Source of the DNA: Scolanthus callimorphus
Lineage: Eukaryota > Cnidaria > Anthozoa > Actiniaria > Edwardsiidae
DNA length: 64,000 nt
NCBI GenBank assembly: GCA_033964015.1
Contig: CM066919.1
Location: 22,661,421-22,725,420 of the forward strand
Direction of reading: 5' to 3'
Shown here: positions 11,435 through 22,550 of the stretch, piece after piece
Position numbering within the stretch: position 1 is the first letter of the stretch
Layout of the letters: each line of letters starts with the position of its first letter
Made by a program: the position numbers and the translations under genes
Notes under the pieces: generated by a model
Database searches by the model: none
Told to the model about the DNA's origin: nothing
Seen by the model: the letters and a program-made list of their open reading frames with translations, nothing else

Positions 11435-14400
11435 TCAGAGTTCAGAGATCCAATCTCTGTGGTGCTTTTCGCACTCTCTGGGGTATCGCCGCTCACATCC
11501 TTGAGGGCTGACACTCGCTGGTCCCATACCTTCAGTTACTGGCTCTGGTCCAGTGTTTATCTCAAGTGGGTCTGACACAGGAGCTGTAGGTGCTAACTCC
11601 CTAGGATCTGAAGTATCCTGTTGAAATGGACTTGCCATTACTGGTGGTGCACTTCCATCGACTTCTGGTTCAGTCTCCTGAACTGTGCTTGGATTAACCG
11701 CTGTTGGTTTAAGCTGATCAATATGTCGGCGCCAGATCAGTCCTGGCGCAACTTGTACTTTGTATGAAAGCAGACCCGTTTTCTCGATAATCAAGCCTGG
11801 GCGCCACTTCTTGCTACTGCGATAGTCACGTGCCATTACTGGATCTCCTACCTCAAGCTGACGCGTTGTCTTGCCCTTAACTCCTGCAGCCTGCATACTC
11901 TGTTGGTTCACCATTTTCCTATTCAGATTAGGCTGAAGAAGATCTAGGCGGGTGCGCAATGGTCTACCAAACATTAACTGTGCAGGACTCTCTCCTGTAG
12001 TTGAGTGAGGGGTGTTCCTGTAGGCTATGAGAAACTTTGCTAACTTCTCCTTCACTGGCTTAGAACTCTCATGCATTGCGCGTAAGGCATGTTTAAAAGT
12101 TTGCACTGACCTTTCTGCCTGTCCGTTGGTTGATGGATGATAGGGTGGTCCAGTGATATGTCGTATACCATTGCCTTTGTTAAAAGCATCAAACTCGTCA
12201 GAAACAAACTGATATCCATTATCACTTACGATCTGTTCAACTCCAAACCGTGCAAACAAGTCTCGTAGAATCTCAATCGTCTTGGGTGCTGTGGTTGACC
12301 TCATAGGTATCACCTCTCGCCACTTAGTGTGTGCGTCTACTACTACTAGGAACATAGAGTCCTGAAATGGGCCCGCATATTCAATATGTATGCGTTGCCA
12401 TGGTGATGTAGCCCACTCCCATGGATGCAGTGGTGCTTTGTTTTGCATCTTCTGATTCACTTGACAGCCACTACATGCCTTTGCCAACATTTCTAGCTGA
12501 TGGTTTATGTTCGGCCACCACACATAACTTCTTGATAATGCCTTCATCTTAACTATACCAAGATGGCCATCATGCAACTCTTCTAGCACTCTGTCTTGCA
12601 GCTTACTGGGAATAACAACTCTCATACCCCACAATATACAACCTTGGTGTACTGTGAGCTCATTGCGACGCTCATAGAATGGCTTATCTCCGTCCACTCT
12701 GACTGACCATCCCCTTACTATGGCCTCATAACCTTCGATAGTATGGGATCGCGTCTTATTTCCCTAGCAACCGACTCGCTGGTTACTGGTAACAAAACAA
12801 ACTGTGTCGCATGAAACACTTCTGCTGAATCTACCTCAGACTCACCCTTCTCACTATGCTGCAGAGGAAGTCGTGAAAGCCCATCTGCATTGCAATGTTC
12901 CTTGGTGTTCTTATATTCGATGTCGTACTCGAAACCAGATAGGAACATGGCATATCGCTGCAGTCTTGCTGCTGTCATGGCTGGTTTCCCTTTCTCAGGA
13001 TGAAAAATTGATGTGAGTGGCTTGTGATCTGTAATGAGAGTAAACCGTCTGCCAAACAAGTAACATGAAATTTCTTCACTGCCCACACAATTGACAGAGC
13101 TTCCTTATCAATTTGTGAGTAGTTAGCTCAGGTTTGGTGAGTGACCTGGATGCAAATGCTATAGGGCGTTCACAGCCATCCGGCATGACATGTGAAAGCA
13201 CTGCACCAATACCTGTGGGTGAGGCATCGCTTGCAAGCTTAACTGGTAAGTTGGGGTCATAGTGTGTCAGAACTTGTTCAGATGTGATTAAGCGCTTAGC
13301 CTCGTTAAAGGCTTGCTCACACTGTTCTGTCCACTCCCATTTGCTATCTTGCTCCAGCAACTAGTTTAGTGGGTGGAGAACGGTTGCGGCATTAGGCAAG
13401 AAACGATGGTAGTAATTAATAAGTCCTAGGAATGATCGGACCTGCGACACATCCTCGGGCTTTGGTGCATTAACTACTGCCTCAATCTTCTCTTGTGTTT
13501 TGTGTAGGCCTTCGCTATCTATTTCGTGGCCAAAAAACTGAACTCTCTCTCTAATGAATTCACATTTTTCCCTGTTTGCCTTCAAACCTGCTTCTTGTAG
13601 CCGCTTTAGAACCTTCTCCAAGTTTTCCAGATGCTCCTCCTTCGTACGTCCTGTTATGATCATGTCGTCTAGGATGCACTGAGTACCTGGTATGTCCTGT
13701 AGTACCTGTTCAATCGCACGCTGCCAGATAGCGGGACTTCAGGTTACACCAAAGACCAACCTACTGGAAGAGACCTTTATGAGTGTTACTGGTTAGGAAT
13801 TTCTTACACTCTTCCTTCATTTCCATCTGGTGATATGCTTGTTTCAAGTCAATTTTACTAAAGTGCTTTCCCCCAGCTAAATTAGCAAAAATATCCTCAA
13901 TCCGTGGTAGAGGATACTGTTCCGCAAGGAGTACGGGGTTAACAGACACCTTAAAATCCCCACATATGCGCACAGAACCATTCCGTTTAACAACTGGTAC
14001 AATAGGGGTAGCCCATTCACTATATTCTACTTTCGATAGAATACCGTTCTTTTCCAGACAAATCAACTCTGCTTCTACCTCGGGTCGCAGTGCATACGGC
14101 ATCTGGCGTGCTTTGTGAAAGCGTGGTTGACAGTTTTCCTCAACCTTGAAATCAGCCTTGAAACCTTTAAGCGTGCCTATTCCCTCTGAGAACACTGACT
14201 CATACTTCTTTAACAGCTGATTCACTTTAGGAGTTACGGACCCCAAAAGTGGCTGACTGAGCTTTAGGGCATTGATCTCCCCTAAGTCCAATGGCATTTG
14301 GGTTAGCCAATCCCACCCAAACAATGCAGGACCCGGTGTGTCTACTACTTGTGCGGTTAACTCCTTAACTTCACCTCTGAAGCCAACGTTACATTTCACC

Positions 14401-14741
14401 CTTCCCAAAGGGACGACTTTCTCTCCCGTGTAGGTTTTCAGGGTAACTTGGCTTGTTTCCAGGTTTAGATCACTGAAAAGTTCCTTATACTGTTTAAATG
14501 GAATAACCGAAACTGCCGATCCTGTGTCTAGTTCCATCTTGAGAACCCTTCCCTCTATCTCAGGTTTCACCCAGATTACATTTCCCTTGCCCTTGATATT
14601 ATTCACTTCAAGAGAGGCTGAATAATCATCACTGTCCCCGTCATCTTCCAAACAATCTACTTGGGTTTGGGAGCCCTGTGTATCAGATTTCATTTTCTTA
14701 CATGCCCTCTTAATATGCCCGTCTTTTTGCAGTAATGACAT
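11435..14741 (-). pseudogene. pol of the gypsy element (PR-RT-RH-INT), broken
   Basis: In order on the minus strand: protease with ELDTGSAVSVIP (near 14528); reverse transcriptase with FSKIDLKQAYHQ and ILDDMIITG; RNase H with KLASDASPTGIGAVLS and FTLITDHKPLTSI; integrase with an N-terminal HHCC finger (HDGHLG...CSGC) and core motifs HIEYAGPF, SDNGYQF and YHPSTNGQAERS. Breaks are an in-frame TGA near 13739, TAG near 13358, a frameshift near 13085 and another near 12718. The first catalytic Asp of the integrase DDE triad reads Glu (HIEYAGPF). The C-terminal part has a chromatin- or DNA-binding-like Pro/Glu-rich tail. This copy cannot encode an uninterrupted Pol as read. Confidence 0.85.
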
Positions 14742-14748
14742 TTTTCTT

Positions 14749-15477
14749 TCATAAAGGACAACTCTTGTGGTTATGGGTACCTAGACAACGATGGCATTTC
14801 TCATCTGACCCTTTAGATGGCTGGGGTTTCTCTTTTTCAGGGTTTGGTTTGGATTCCTTCTTAGCCTTGGGCATTGTTTTACTTAACTTATCTACACCCC
14901 TCACGGCTTCTTTCCCACCCTGGAGGGCTTCTACATCTTTATAAGACTGTTCAATGGCAATACATTTTGCAACTGCAACATCAAACGTGAGATCTTCTAA
15001 CTTCGTTTTAAGTAATTCCGACATCATTTTCTTGTCTCGGATTCCAGAAACCAAACGGTCTCTGAGTCTTTCCAAACGCATAGTCTCGTTAAATTTGCAC
15101 TCGGTTGCAAGATGCTTTAACACTGCTACATATTGGCTTACCGTTTCTCCAGTGCTTCGCGCTCTATTGTCAAATTCATACCTCGCTACCAGAGCAGATT
15201 TCGGCGGTTTCAACTGCTTCTGAAGGCGTTTGACGATAGAATCATACGTGAGCGTATCCTCTTTGAGTGATGTTGGAGCGACCAAATCCTTCACCAGCTG
15301 GTAGGTATCAGTAGGAAGATTAGTTAACAGAACAGCCTTTTTTTGTTTTGGATCGCTGATGCCGTTTGCCATAAAGAAAAAGTCCAACTGTTCCGTGTAA
15401 GCCCGACTACAAACTTCTGAACTTTCCCCACGTTTCGAACAGGTTCTGGCGCTGCTTCTTGGTCTGGCATCGTCCAA
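14749..15477 (-). pseudogene. gag of the gypsy element, broken
   Basis: An open frame of about 240 residues with a Gag-like helical core (segments such as MANGISDPKQKKAVLLTNL and YVAVLKHLATECKF). The C-terminus has basic and Pro-rich sequence and the first zinc knuckle, CHRCLGTHNHKSC. The frame stops right after this knuckle; the second knuckle is spread over two other frames around 14710-14745, so small indels separate gag from the protease. The N-terminal part may also be shifted: an ATG in another frame lies at 15470. Gag packages the element RNA into virus-like particles. Confidence 0.7.
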
Positions 15478-15536
15478 ATTCCGCTAGAGATCCGTTAGAG
15501 ATTTGTCTTTACTGTTTCTGAGTTAAAATCTCAAAA

Positions 15537-15554
15537 TCCCTGCACTCGTCGCCA
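15537..15554 (-). promoter_or_regulatory. Primer-binding site
   Basis: Four bases inside the 5' LTR, the minus strand reads TGGCGACGAG, complementary to a tRNA ending CTCGTCGCCA, as expected of a tRNA-Ser(GCU). The match weakens after about 10 bases. Confidence 0.6.
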
Positions 15555-15558
15555 ATTT

Positions 15559-15671
15559 TGTCATGTCTTCGTGACTGACTAACCAAAACAACAACTAGAC
15601 AAGATGGCGGAATGAACACACGTGTTTATTTTACATGCGCGCGCATCTTATACCACAGGAAGACCATAACA
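15559..15671 (-). repeat. 5' LTR of the gypsy element
   Basis: Identical to the other LTR apart from one base (T at 15580, A at 11215). It carries the same TATA-like and AATAAA motifs. Confidence 0.9.
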
Positions 15672-15838
15672 CGCGGAAATCTTGGTTTTCCCGAAGATTG
15701 AATAAAAGCAAAACATTAATATCTTTTCTCGCCCAAAATACTCAGACTCGGCAAGTTTGCTTCGAATTTGCTGTTTAACTTTCCACGAGATTTCCACGGT
15801 TAAACAGAAGATTTTGCTTCCCTTCACGTGCAGTCTAA

Positions 15839-16158
15839 AGGGCCGTTCACACGGCACGATTTCAGCTGCGATCTGAGGTGCGATTTCTGTGGCGATCCCA
15901 TGGCGATGTCATCGCGCAGTGTGAACGGCCGGCGATCTTATGGCGATGTCACTTGCGATGTCGCCGCGACGTCGCAGGCGTTTTGAACATGTTCAAATTC
16001 CACTGCGATGCGGGTGCGATTTCTTCAGATCGCCAACAAACTGACAAATATCGCAGAGCCAAATCGCCGACCGTTCACACCGCGCGATATGACGCCGACG
16101 ATCGCCGCAAAAATCGCACCTCAAATCGCAACTGAGATCGCGCCGTGTGAACGGCCCT
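15839..16158. mobile_element. Harbinger-type MITE with TAA duplication
   Basis: A 320-bp palindromic-ended element, AGGGCCGTTCACACGGC to its complement, flanked by TAA (15836-15838 and 16159-16161). The empty site CAGTCTAATTAGCG is seen in copy A near 7075. The interior is dense in GCGATNTCGC-like motifs on both strands (GGCGATGTCA, GCGATTTC). Confidence 0.8.
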
Positions 16159-16403
16159 TAATATAGCGAAGCAAAAGGTTTGATTGACAAATGTCTGCGA
16201 TAAGAAAACTTGTAGCGGCAAATTCTGAAGAAGCATCTGCGGGCATGTGAGCGAATAAAGCGGGGAAAACCGAGAATTTGCATTTAAAAAAGAAATAGAC
16301 CATGAGAAAAAGAGAAAAAAAATGGACCCTCGCCATTTTACCCTCGACCCTCGACGTCTTACCCTCGACACTCGACCCTCGACCAAAACCTACAAGTTTA
16401 CCT

Positions 16404-16455
16404 TTTGGTCGAGGGTACCTAGTCGAGGGTCGAGGGTGGGCACGTCGAGGGTGCA
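16404..16455. repeat. TCGAGGG-type short tandem repeats
   Basis: Interrupted copies of GTCGAGGGT lie just outside the right end of copy B, like the blocks inside its TIRs. They may be remnants of another element end. Confidence 0.5.
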
Positions 16456-16459
16456 TATT

Positions 16460-17206
16460 GCAGGGCAAAGACGCAATAGGTTTAAAGATGAATGTCGAAG
16501 AGCAATGGTAGAATTTTGGCGGGGATGTAACGCCAGAGAAAATGGCTCAAATTTTCTCCCGGAATATTGTACACAAGACTGGAGATTTTTTAGCGATACA
16601 TTTGTGTCGCGTCGGCAATCAGTCGTGTTTATCAAGCGGGCACTATGCAATATTCGGGGCGCCGATAAATACGAAGCCAGTGGAAACTGCAGCTTCTTTT
16701 CGCCCAGTTATGTTTAAGTTCAAAGCTGAACTAAAACGTTTCTTTGTTTGTACCATATAGCTTCTATATATCGAAGCATAAAAAACATGCAGCATTGTTC
16801 TTACGGTATGTGTTTGGCACTAATATTTTCCGAGTTGACGTGAGTTTTATATCGAAAGTAGCTCTAGTGGTAGTTCATGTAGTCATGTATCTCAAAATTC
16901 GCAAGTAATTCGAAATAGTTTTGCCTTCCAGCTGTTTAAAATGGGTCGTAAAAATGTTGTCGGTCAGCTGGCCTGACCGCCATTTTGTTTTGAGGCAAAG
17001 GCCTGTGGATCGTTCCATGACCTTGACAAGTAGCGTTATCTCCCCCGCCCGGTGTGCGAAAAATATAACGTATATACATCATCTGCAACGCTTAAATATT
17101 TTCTTGTGAACCTGTGTAGGATAGTCCGCGAGAAAATGATATTGACATATTCCATGTCTCCCCTGGTGTTTGATATGGAAAGAGTTGTACCGAGAGACTT
17201 TAGGAA
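16460..17206. other. Intergenic, nothing recognised
   Basis: No gene or clear repeat was identified; a local GC-rich stretch with GTCAGCTGGCCTGACCGCC is present near 16960. Confidence 0.35.
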
Positions 17207-17214
17207 CGTGAAAC

Positions 17215-17625
17215 CCCGGGGGAGGGGACTCCCAATATTTTAGACGGGGTGCTCGTCGGGAAAATTGTTTTTGACCCTAAGGGATAGCAAAATGGGTGTG
17301 GCAAACAGCAAATTTACCCCTAAAAGAAAGCAAGTTTGGCGTGGTGACCGCCGAATTTACCCCTAAAAGATAGAAAATTTGGCAGGTCAAAACAAATAAA
17401 AGCTAATTTTAGGTCTTTTAGGTTTTTCAACCAAGTTTCCTTTGTAAATATCGGTTCTGGTGTCAGTACCAATATATTTCTGGGCAACGATTGGTCCTGA
17501 GACTCCCCTAAGGGATAGGGCTGATTTTAAACACCCCTAAGAGACACCAGGTCTGTCAATTTTATACCTTAAGGGATAGGACGAGCACCCCCGTCTGAAA
17601 ATATGGGAGTCCCCCCCCCCCCGGG
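17215..17625. mobile_element. hAT-like MITE with 8-bp duplication
   Basis: Inverted ends CCCGGGGGAGGGGACTCCC and the complement near 17610-17625 enclose ATTTTAGACGGGGTGCTCGTC and its inverted partner. It is flanked by an 8-bp duplication CGTGAAAC (17207-17214 and 17626-17633). The interior repeats ACCCCTAAAAGA/GATAG motifs. Related motifs occur in the elements at 19864-20195 and 57491-57672. Confidence 0.7.
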
Positions 17626-17639
17626 CGTGAAACGAAGCA

Positions 17640-18467
17640 AAGATTGCGGACGTTGACACAAATATCACGAAGGTGTGAAAACAACCCTAAACTACAGTGA
17701 AACTAGAATAATCATAGATCACTAAATTGCGGTCGAAGCGAGTGTATCATGACTGAAGACGAAATGTACAGAGAGTTCACGGGCCAGAGCCTATAACTGG
17801 TGCAAATGGTCCAATGCTGTTACAACTAGACCTGTTTTATTTCAATATATAAAAACATCGAGTGTCGGAATACCTGGACTGGAGAGTGATGGAGGGTAGA
17901 TTTTTAAGTAACAGGGATTAATTTTAGCGAGACCAAAAGGCCAACAGCCAAATAACTAAACTGGGAATTGTAGCGAGTTCCAAAGGCCCCCAACCGGGTA
18001 ATATCTGCCCATCTTGCCGAATAAAAACTGTGATATGAAATTCGCTTTCTTCTATTCGTCGTATCTGCGTCGCGATCGACTGCAAAATTCTCCGTAGCCT
18101 GCTTGCAGGCGGTACTGGGTGATTTTATCGCGGAAAACCCGGTCCGTTAGGCTAAATTCTCCGTAAAAACCGATGGAGTTTTTCGTGTTTACAACGAAAT
18201 GGGATGGAACACGGTTGGTTGAGCCTGCAATATTGTAGCCGTCGTTTCTTTTCGTGTGACATGCGCTAGTTACCATACCTCTCCCTGTCCGTATGAGATC
18301 GAGGCTAGTTTCATTATCATTCCACTCCGTTCGTGAGATCGAGGCAGTTTTATTACCATTCCACCTCGGCCGCTCTTGACATGAATACGAGACAAAATCA
18401 CATAGTCCAAAATCTCTGAATCAACCTGCCATCCAACCAAGAGAGATTTTTAGTTACCCTCGACCAC
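17640..18467. other. Intergenic, weak repeats only
   Basis: No gene recognised. Two near copies of CGTGAGATCGAGGC / GTATGAGATCGAGGC with CATTCCAC follow each other at 18292-18368. TAAATTCTCCGTA and AAAATTCTCCGTA also repeat at 18084-18166. Confidence 0.35.
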
Positions 18468-19505
18468 TCGGTTGCATCTACCCGTCTACACGCTACCCGT
18501 CTACACATGTTGGCACGTGAAACTTCGAAGTTTTGACAGTTGAACTTCAAAGTTTGCCCGCCCAAGCGTGAAGCTTTGGTGACGCTCGTGAGGGGAAAAA
18601 GGTAAAAAGTTCAGAAGTTACCAGAATATTAGCTTTTTTCAATGTTTGCTATTGAAACGAAAGTGCGGACTTGAATATTGTGACAAAAACGTTCAAGTTT
18701 GGCCGTCAAAACATCCAAGTTTCACTGTCAAAACATTGCAGTTTCGCGTGCCGACAGAACATGGAACATGTTTTTGACGTTGTAGAAGCCCTAAATGTAA
18801 TAACTGGCCCTAAGTGTAATAAAGGCCCCAAGTGTTATACAAATTGGCCCTAAGTGTAATAAAGGCCCCAAATGTAATAACAATTGGCCCTAACTGTAAT
18901 AAAGGCCCCAAGTGTAATAAAAAGTGGCCCTAAGTGTAATAATGGCAATGACCATACAACGTCCTAGTTGGAATAAGTCAGCGTTGTTATATCAACATAT
19001 TACAGTGATACCTCAATTAAGCGGCCATCCTCTATTGAGCAGCCACTTTTTAAAGTCCCAAAATACTGTATTTTTCACTCCAACTAAGACGGATATTTCT
19101 ACCGCATGTAAACGGGGTCTAACATGAGCAAACACCGCGGGGCTTTGTAATATTAAGTATCGGCTTCGGGTACTCATGGAACACGAGACTAGCTGTGTGC
19201 TGCTATTCTTTGAGAAGCTGACCTTCAACCTGCAACTAAGTTCTATTCTGTATCCCTGTTCTAGGGAACTTACAAAAGTCGCTACCCTGCCAGTTCATTG
19301 TATGATCATTGCCGTTATTACACTTAGGGCTAATTTTATTACATTTGGGCCTTTATTACACTTAGGGCCAATTTTTATTACATTTGGGGCCTTTATTACA
19401 GTTATGGCCAATTTTTATTACATTTGGGGCCGTTATTACACTTAGGGCCAGTTATTACATTTAGGGCTTCTACAGACGTGTGTGTAGACTGGTAGCTGCA
19501 ACCGA
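18468..19505. mobile_element. TIR element with inverted subterminal motif arrays
   Basis: The outer ends TCGGTTGCATCTACC and the complement near 19490-19505 are inverted. Inside each end lies an array of CCCTAAGTGTAATAA-type motifs: left array 18783-18950 reading forward, right array 19310-19468 reading in reverse, each with about six to seven copies alternating with CCCCAAGTGTAATAA. No transposase. This arrangement is typical of non-autonomous DNA transposons with subterminal transposase-binding repeats. Confidence 0.6.
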
Positions 19506-19863
19506 CGGTAACAGTCGTTCTCGGTCTTATGGAACAGATTTCAGATTGTAATGAGATTCTCAGTCTCATGGAACAGATTACAGGCTTGCCTGAACATCTA
19601 CAGATTATATTATTGCTTCACGCGACTACAACACCGTAGAGTGAAAATTCTTAGTCTGTTGATTGCCGGGACGAATTCAAACCTACGGTAAACTTCCAAG
19701 TTGTCTCGCTTGCTTTGTAAATAAACCCCACAAAACTTACGAAAGAAGAAAGCTTACCTATAGTATTTTCATAGTTATTATTTAGCGTTTTATTACTAGG
19801 AATTTAAGTACGTGTAGGAAAGGAAACCGGAGAAACATTTCACCGATACTTTAGCGCCCGAAT

Positions 19864-20195
19864 GGGGGGGGGGGGGACTCTAAGGTTAAAATGCTAGGGG
19901 TGACCGTCGGGAAACTCGAATTTTGACCCTAAAAAATACCTGGTCGGAAAAAATTTCCACCCTAAAAAATACCCCTCAGTCTGAAAATACCCTAAAAAAT
20001 ACCAACAATTTTGACAGATTAAATTTTATTCTGGCCGTTTATTTAATATATATCAAATGTATCCTCTCGACTTTCAAAACTACCTTATTTTTCTTACTAT
20101 ACCGTTTTTTATTTTCGAACCCCTAAAAATACCAGATCGCCGATTTCAACCCCTAAAAAATATGACGGTCACCCCTAGCATTCTAGCGTCTTATA
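19864..20195. mobile_element. Short TIR element, CCCTAAAAAATAC type
   Basis: A G run at 19864-19876 is followed by AATGCTAGGGGTGACCGTC, whose complement lies at about 20165-20185. The interior holds several ACCCTAAAAAATACC motifs. The same design appears at 57491-57672 and, more distantly, at 17215-17625. Confidence 0.55.
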
Positions 20196-20460
20196 TTATC
20201 GCTAGTTTTTGATTGCCGGGGAAGAATTAAAACATACAGTAAACTTCCAAGTTTTTCTCGCTCGCTTCGTAAATAAACCTCACAAAACTTACGAAAGATG
20301 AAAGCTTACCTGTAGTACTTTCATGGTTATTATTTAGTGTTTTATTACTAGGAAGGAAAACCGGCGAAACATTTCACCGATAATTTAGCGTCTCGAATTT
20401 GTTGAATGCCAAAGGCCGGCACGAATTCAAACCTAAACTTCGAAGTTTTGTTGTAGAAGA

Positions 20461-20744
20461 ACCAAGAATAACGGTCCAAGTTAGGAAATAACGCTTTCTT
20501 TCAAAGCAAAGCAAAAATAACGGTACTCGATGGGAAGTAACGCTCTCATAGTTCTTGAAAGTAAACGCTTTGCGAGACCATTCGGTTGGACTTAAAAAAA
20601 TAACGCTCCGTGGAAGACAAAATAACGATCGGGCATGTAAAAAATAACGCTCTGGGAATTGAAAAATAACGCTTTAACGGTCGAGTAACGGTCTATCGGA
20701 AATCACGGTTAACACCGTTATTGTACGGTTTCCTATGAGAGGTC
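20461..20744 (+). mobile_element. AATAACG-motif element, copy 2
   Basis: Carries about ten spaced AATAACGCT or AATAACGGT motifs, all on the plus strand. It ends with CGGTTTCCTATGAGAGGTC, the reverse complement of the left end of copy 1 at 9477, so the two copies expose opposite termini of one family. Confidence 0.55.
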
Positions 20745-20749
20745 ACATT

Positions 20750-21366
20750 TTTCACCAAAATCTATTTCAAATTTGTCTATACAGGTAGTTAGAAGTAGCT
20801 TTTAGCCACCTTTTAGTAATATTCCATTGGAAAGGGAGAGCTAGCTTTTTTTGCCAGAAAAGAGACAGACAAGTGGACCGAAATGTGTTAGTGAAGCACT
20901 CGAGCACATGCGGAAAGCCGTTGTGAATGCGTAAAAGCGCGCGCGAAGCCTTTGTAATTAATTCGAGATTTTAATTAACCAAAATAAGTGATGTTGAAAA
21001 TTATCCTGGAAAAATATGGAAACAGTTCCTTAAAACTCCTGGATTTTTTTTCATTTTCTGAGCGTACGATCCCTGGACTTGTATTTGCGGTTAGACCGGG
21101 ATGACAGCTTCCATAAACACAAATTGGATTGGCCGACCAAGAGAACTACGTTTCTCAAACATTTTTTATTGCAAACTTCTAACTGGGTGGTTCCCATAAT
21201 TACTAGTGTCCACTATTGCTCTCTTCTACTCATTTCAAAGTGTTCATACTAACATTTGCGTGGAGCCTGATTCATGGTTACAAAAACGTGTTCTCAGGCA
21301 ATAAAGCCGTTTTCACACTAGGAACGGGAAACTCGTCTTGACAAGTTTCTTGTCTTGTGAGTTGTG
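20750..21366. other. Intergenic, nothing recognised
   Basis: No coding or RNA feature was seen in this AT-rich stretch. Confidence 0.35.
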
Positions 21367-21549
21367 ACGAGTTTCTCGTCCTTTTTTGTCATCAGTGTCA
21401 ATTCGGCAAAAGACGAGAAACTCGTCCAAAATGTACCCGTCCATTTACCCGTCTGCTCAGACGAGGTGATGAGGCGCCGGGTAAATTTTGGACGAATTTC
21501 TCGTCTTTTGCCGAATTCACACTGATGACAGAAAAGGACGAGAAACTCG
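21367..21549. mobile_element. Hairpin repeat (GACGAGAAACTCG)
   Basis: Inverted arms contain GACGAGTTTCTCGTCC, ATCAGTGTGAATTCGGCAAA and AGACGAGAAACTCGTCCAAA around a centre near 21455. Further GGACGAGAAACTCGAA copies follow the right arm. Likely a palindromic MITE. Confidence 0.5.
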
Positions 21550-21614
21550 AAGGACGAGAAAAGGACGAGAAACTCGAAAACGGAATCAGTCTTGAACGCG
21601 GGTATTTAGAAATT

Positions 21615-21815
21615 TTATGTAACCACAGGAAATTTCGGCAGAAACCCGTCCATGAGAAAAGCTGAATTTCCCATGGTAGAATAAAAGGAAATGTTCGGAT
21701 TTCCCATGGGCTATCCATGCGAATTCGAACACTTCAAATGCGTGTGCCTTGGGAAATTCAGCTTGTCCAATGGATGGGTTTCTGCAGAAGCTTCCTGTGA
21801 GGTCAGTGGTCCGCA
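21615..21815. repeat. Dispersed repeat, copy 1
   Basis: The block ACCACAGGAAATTTC to CTTCCTGTGAGG matches 54540-54870. It is itself loosely palindromic (GAAAAGCTGAATTTCCCATG against its complement). Confidence 0.5.
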
Positions 21816-22059
21816 TAAACTACACAGAGTCCTATATTGTACTTCATCTTAGTCTAAAAAAAAGGAAAACAAAATGAAATTCGCATTATATATGGATTTT
21901 GATGTAATATTTTATAGTTGGCTATTGAATTTTGAAAATAGTTAAGCCTGGTAAGAATTCAAAAAGGGGCTAATAGTGCGCAATCAAAGTCCATCCGCCC
22001 GATAACAAACCAAAATATTCCAAATAAGGCTACGTAAGGCCTACGGCATAGGTCGTGCC

Positions 22060-22190
22060 AGAGTCGCGCCGTTCCAATCCAAAACAATAGAAAGTTTCCT
22101 ATTAAAAAGTCTAATGAAGCGGCATCTTTTGAAAAAGGGAAGGTTCGACAGAAGAAGTTCGACTGAGGTTCGACGTTTGCCATAGGCCTG
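22060..22190. repeat. Dispersed repeat (GCGCCGTTCCAATCC family)
   Basis: GCGCCGTTCCAATCC, TAATGAAGCGGCATC and GGTTCGACAGA recur at 48185-48310, and the TAATGAAGCGCCATCC part at 53200-53260. SINE-like or MITE-derived; no polymerase III boxes identified. Confidence 0.45.
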
Positions 22191-22285
22191 TAAACCTAGA
22201 CTGTTATTTTGCTTATTTCCTTTGAAACTGACCTTTATTTAAGGTAGAACTAATTTTCCATTCTACAAAACGTGCGGGTGTGTCC

Positions 22286-22420
22286 AATGGACGATTCCAG
22301 CTATAAACGCGCGCTCTTCTTTATTCAGAAATGCCCAAACCAGAATGTAGCGCGCGCTTTTATGTCCCACATATCTACCGACATGCAGCGCGCGCGGCGT
22401 TATAGCCGGAATCGTCCATT
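22286..22420. mobile_element. Small MITE
   Basis: Inverted ends AATGGACGATTCCAGCTATAA and the complement at 22400-22420 enclose GCGCGC-rich segments, including an inverted AACGCGCGCTC and TAGCGCGCGC. Confidence 0.5.
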
Positions 22421-22550
22421 AGAGCGGATTTCACATGACTGTCATGAGTTATTCGCAATTACTTTGTATTTACTCCTATACGTTTTGTTCAGAATTGGTG
22501 TAATTACTTTGCGACTGTTTCACGACAGTCATGTAAAAACCGAGTGTAAT
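22420..22550. mobile_element. Short copy of the TAGAGCGGATTTCACATGACTGT MITE
   Basis: Begins TAGAGCGGATTTCACATGAC and ends with CACGACAGTCATGTAAAAAC, matching the ends of 25561-25818. It shares the AATTACTT-rich interior but is shorter. Confidence 0.5.

Larger units (their letters stand above)
11194..15671 (-). mobile_element. Ty3/gypsy LTR retrotransposon, Mag-like, full length but with disrupted ORFs
   Basis: Two 113-bp LTRs (11194-11306 and 15559-15671) are flanked by a 5-bp duplication CGCGG (11189-11193 and 15672-15676). The empty site is visible in copy A near 7225. Reading on the minus strand the order is LTR, primer-binding site, gag with a zinc knuckle, protease, reverse transcriptase, RNase H, integrase, purine tract, LTR; this domain order defines Ty3/gypsy. 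Very short LTRs with a tRNA-Ser-type primer site resemble the Mag lineage. The LTRs differ at one site (11215 against 15580), implying a recent insertion, yet the coding part has several frameshifts and stops. No envelope gene was seen. Confidence 0.9.
10463..16394. mobile_element. TCGAGGG-ended DNA element, copy B, host of nested insertions
   Basis: Both ends are visible: GTAGGTTTTGGTCGAGGG at the left, and its complement ending near 16394. Each TIR is about 65 bp and built from TCGAGGGT, AAGACG and AAAATG blocks. The body (10530-11193, then 15672-15838, then 16159-16320) matches copy A in reverse. It is interrupted by the gypsy element (11194-15671) and by a MITE (15839-16158). Without the insertions it is about 1.1 kb with no gene. 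Extra TCGAGGG repeats follow outside the right end (16404-16455). Confidence 0.7.
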
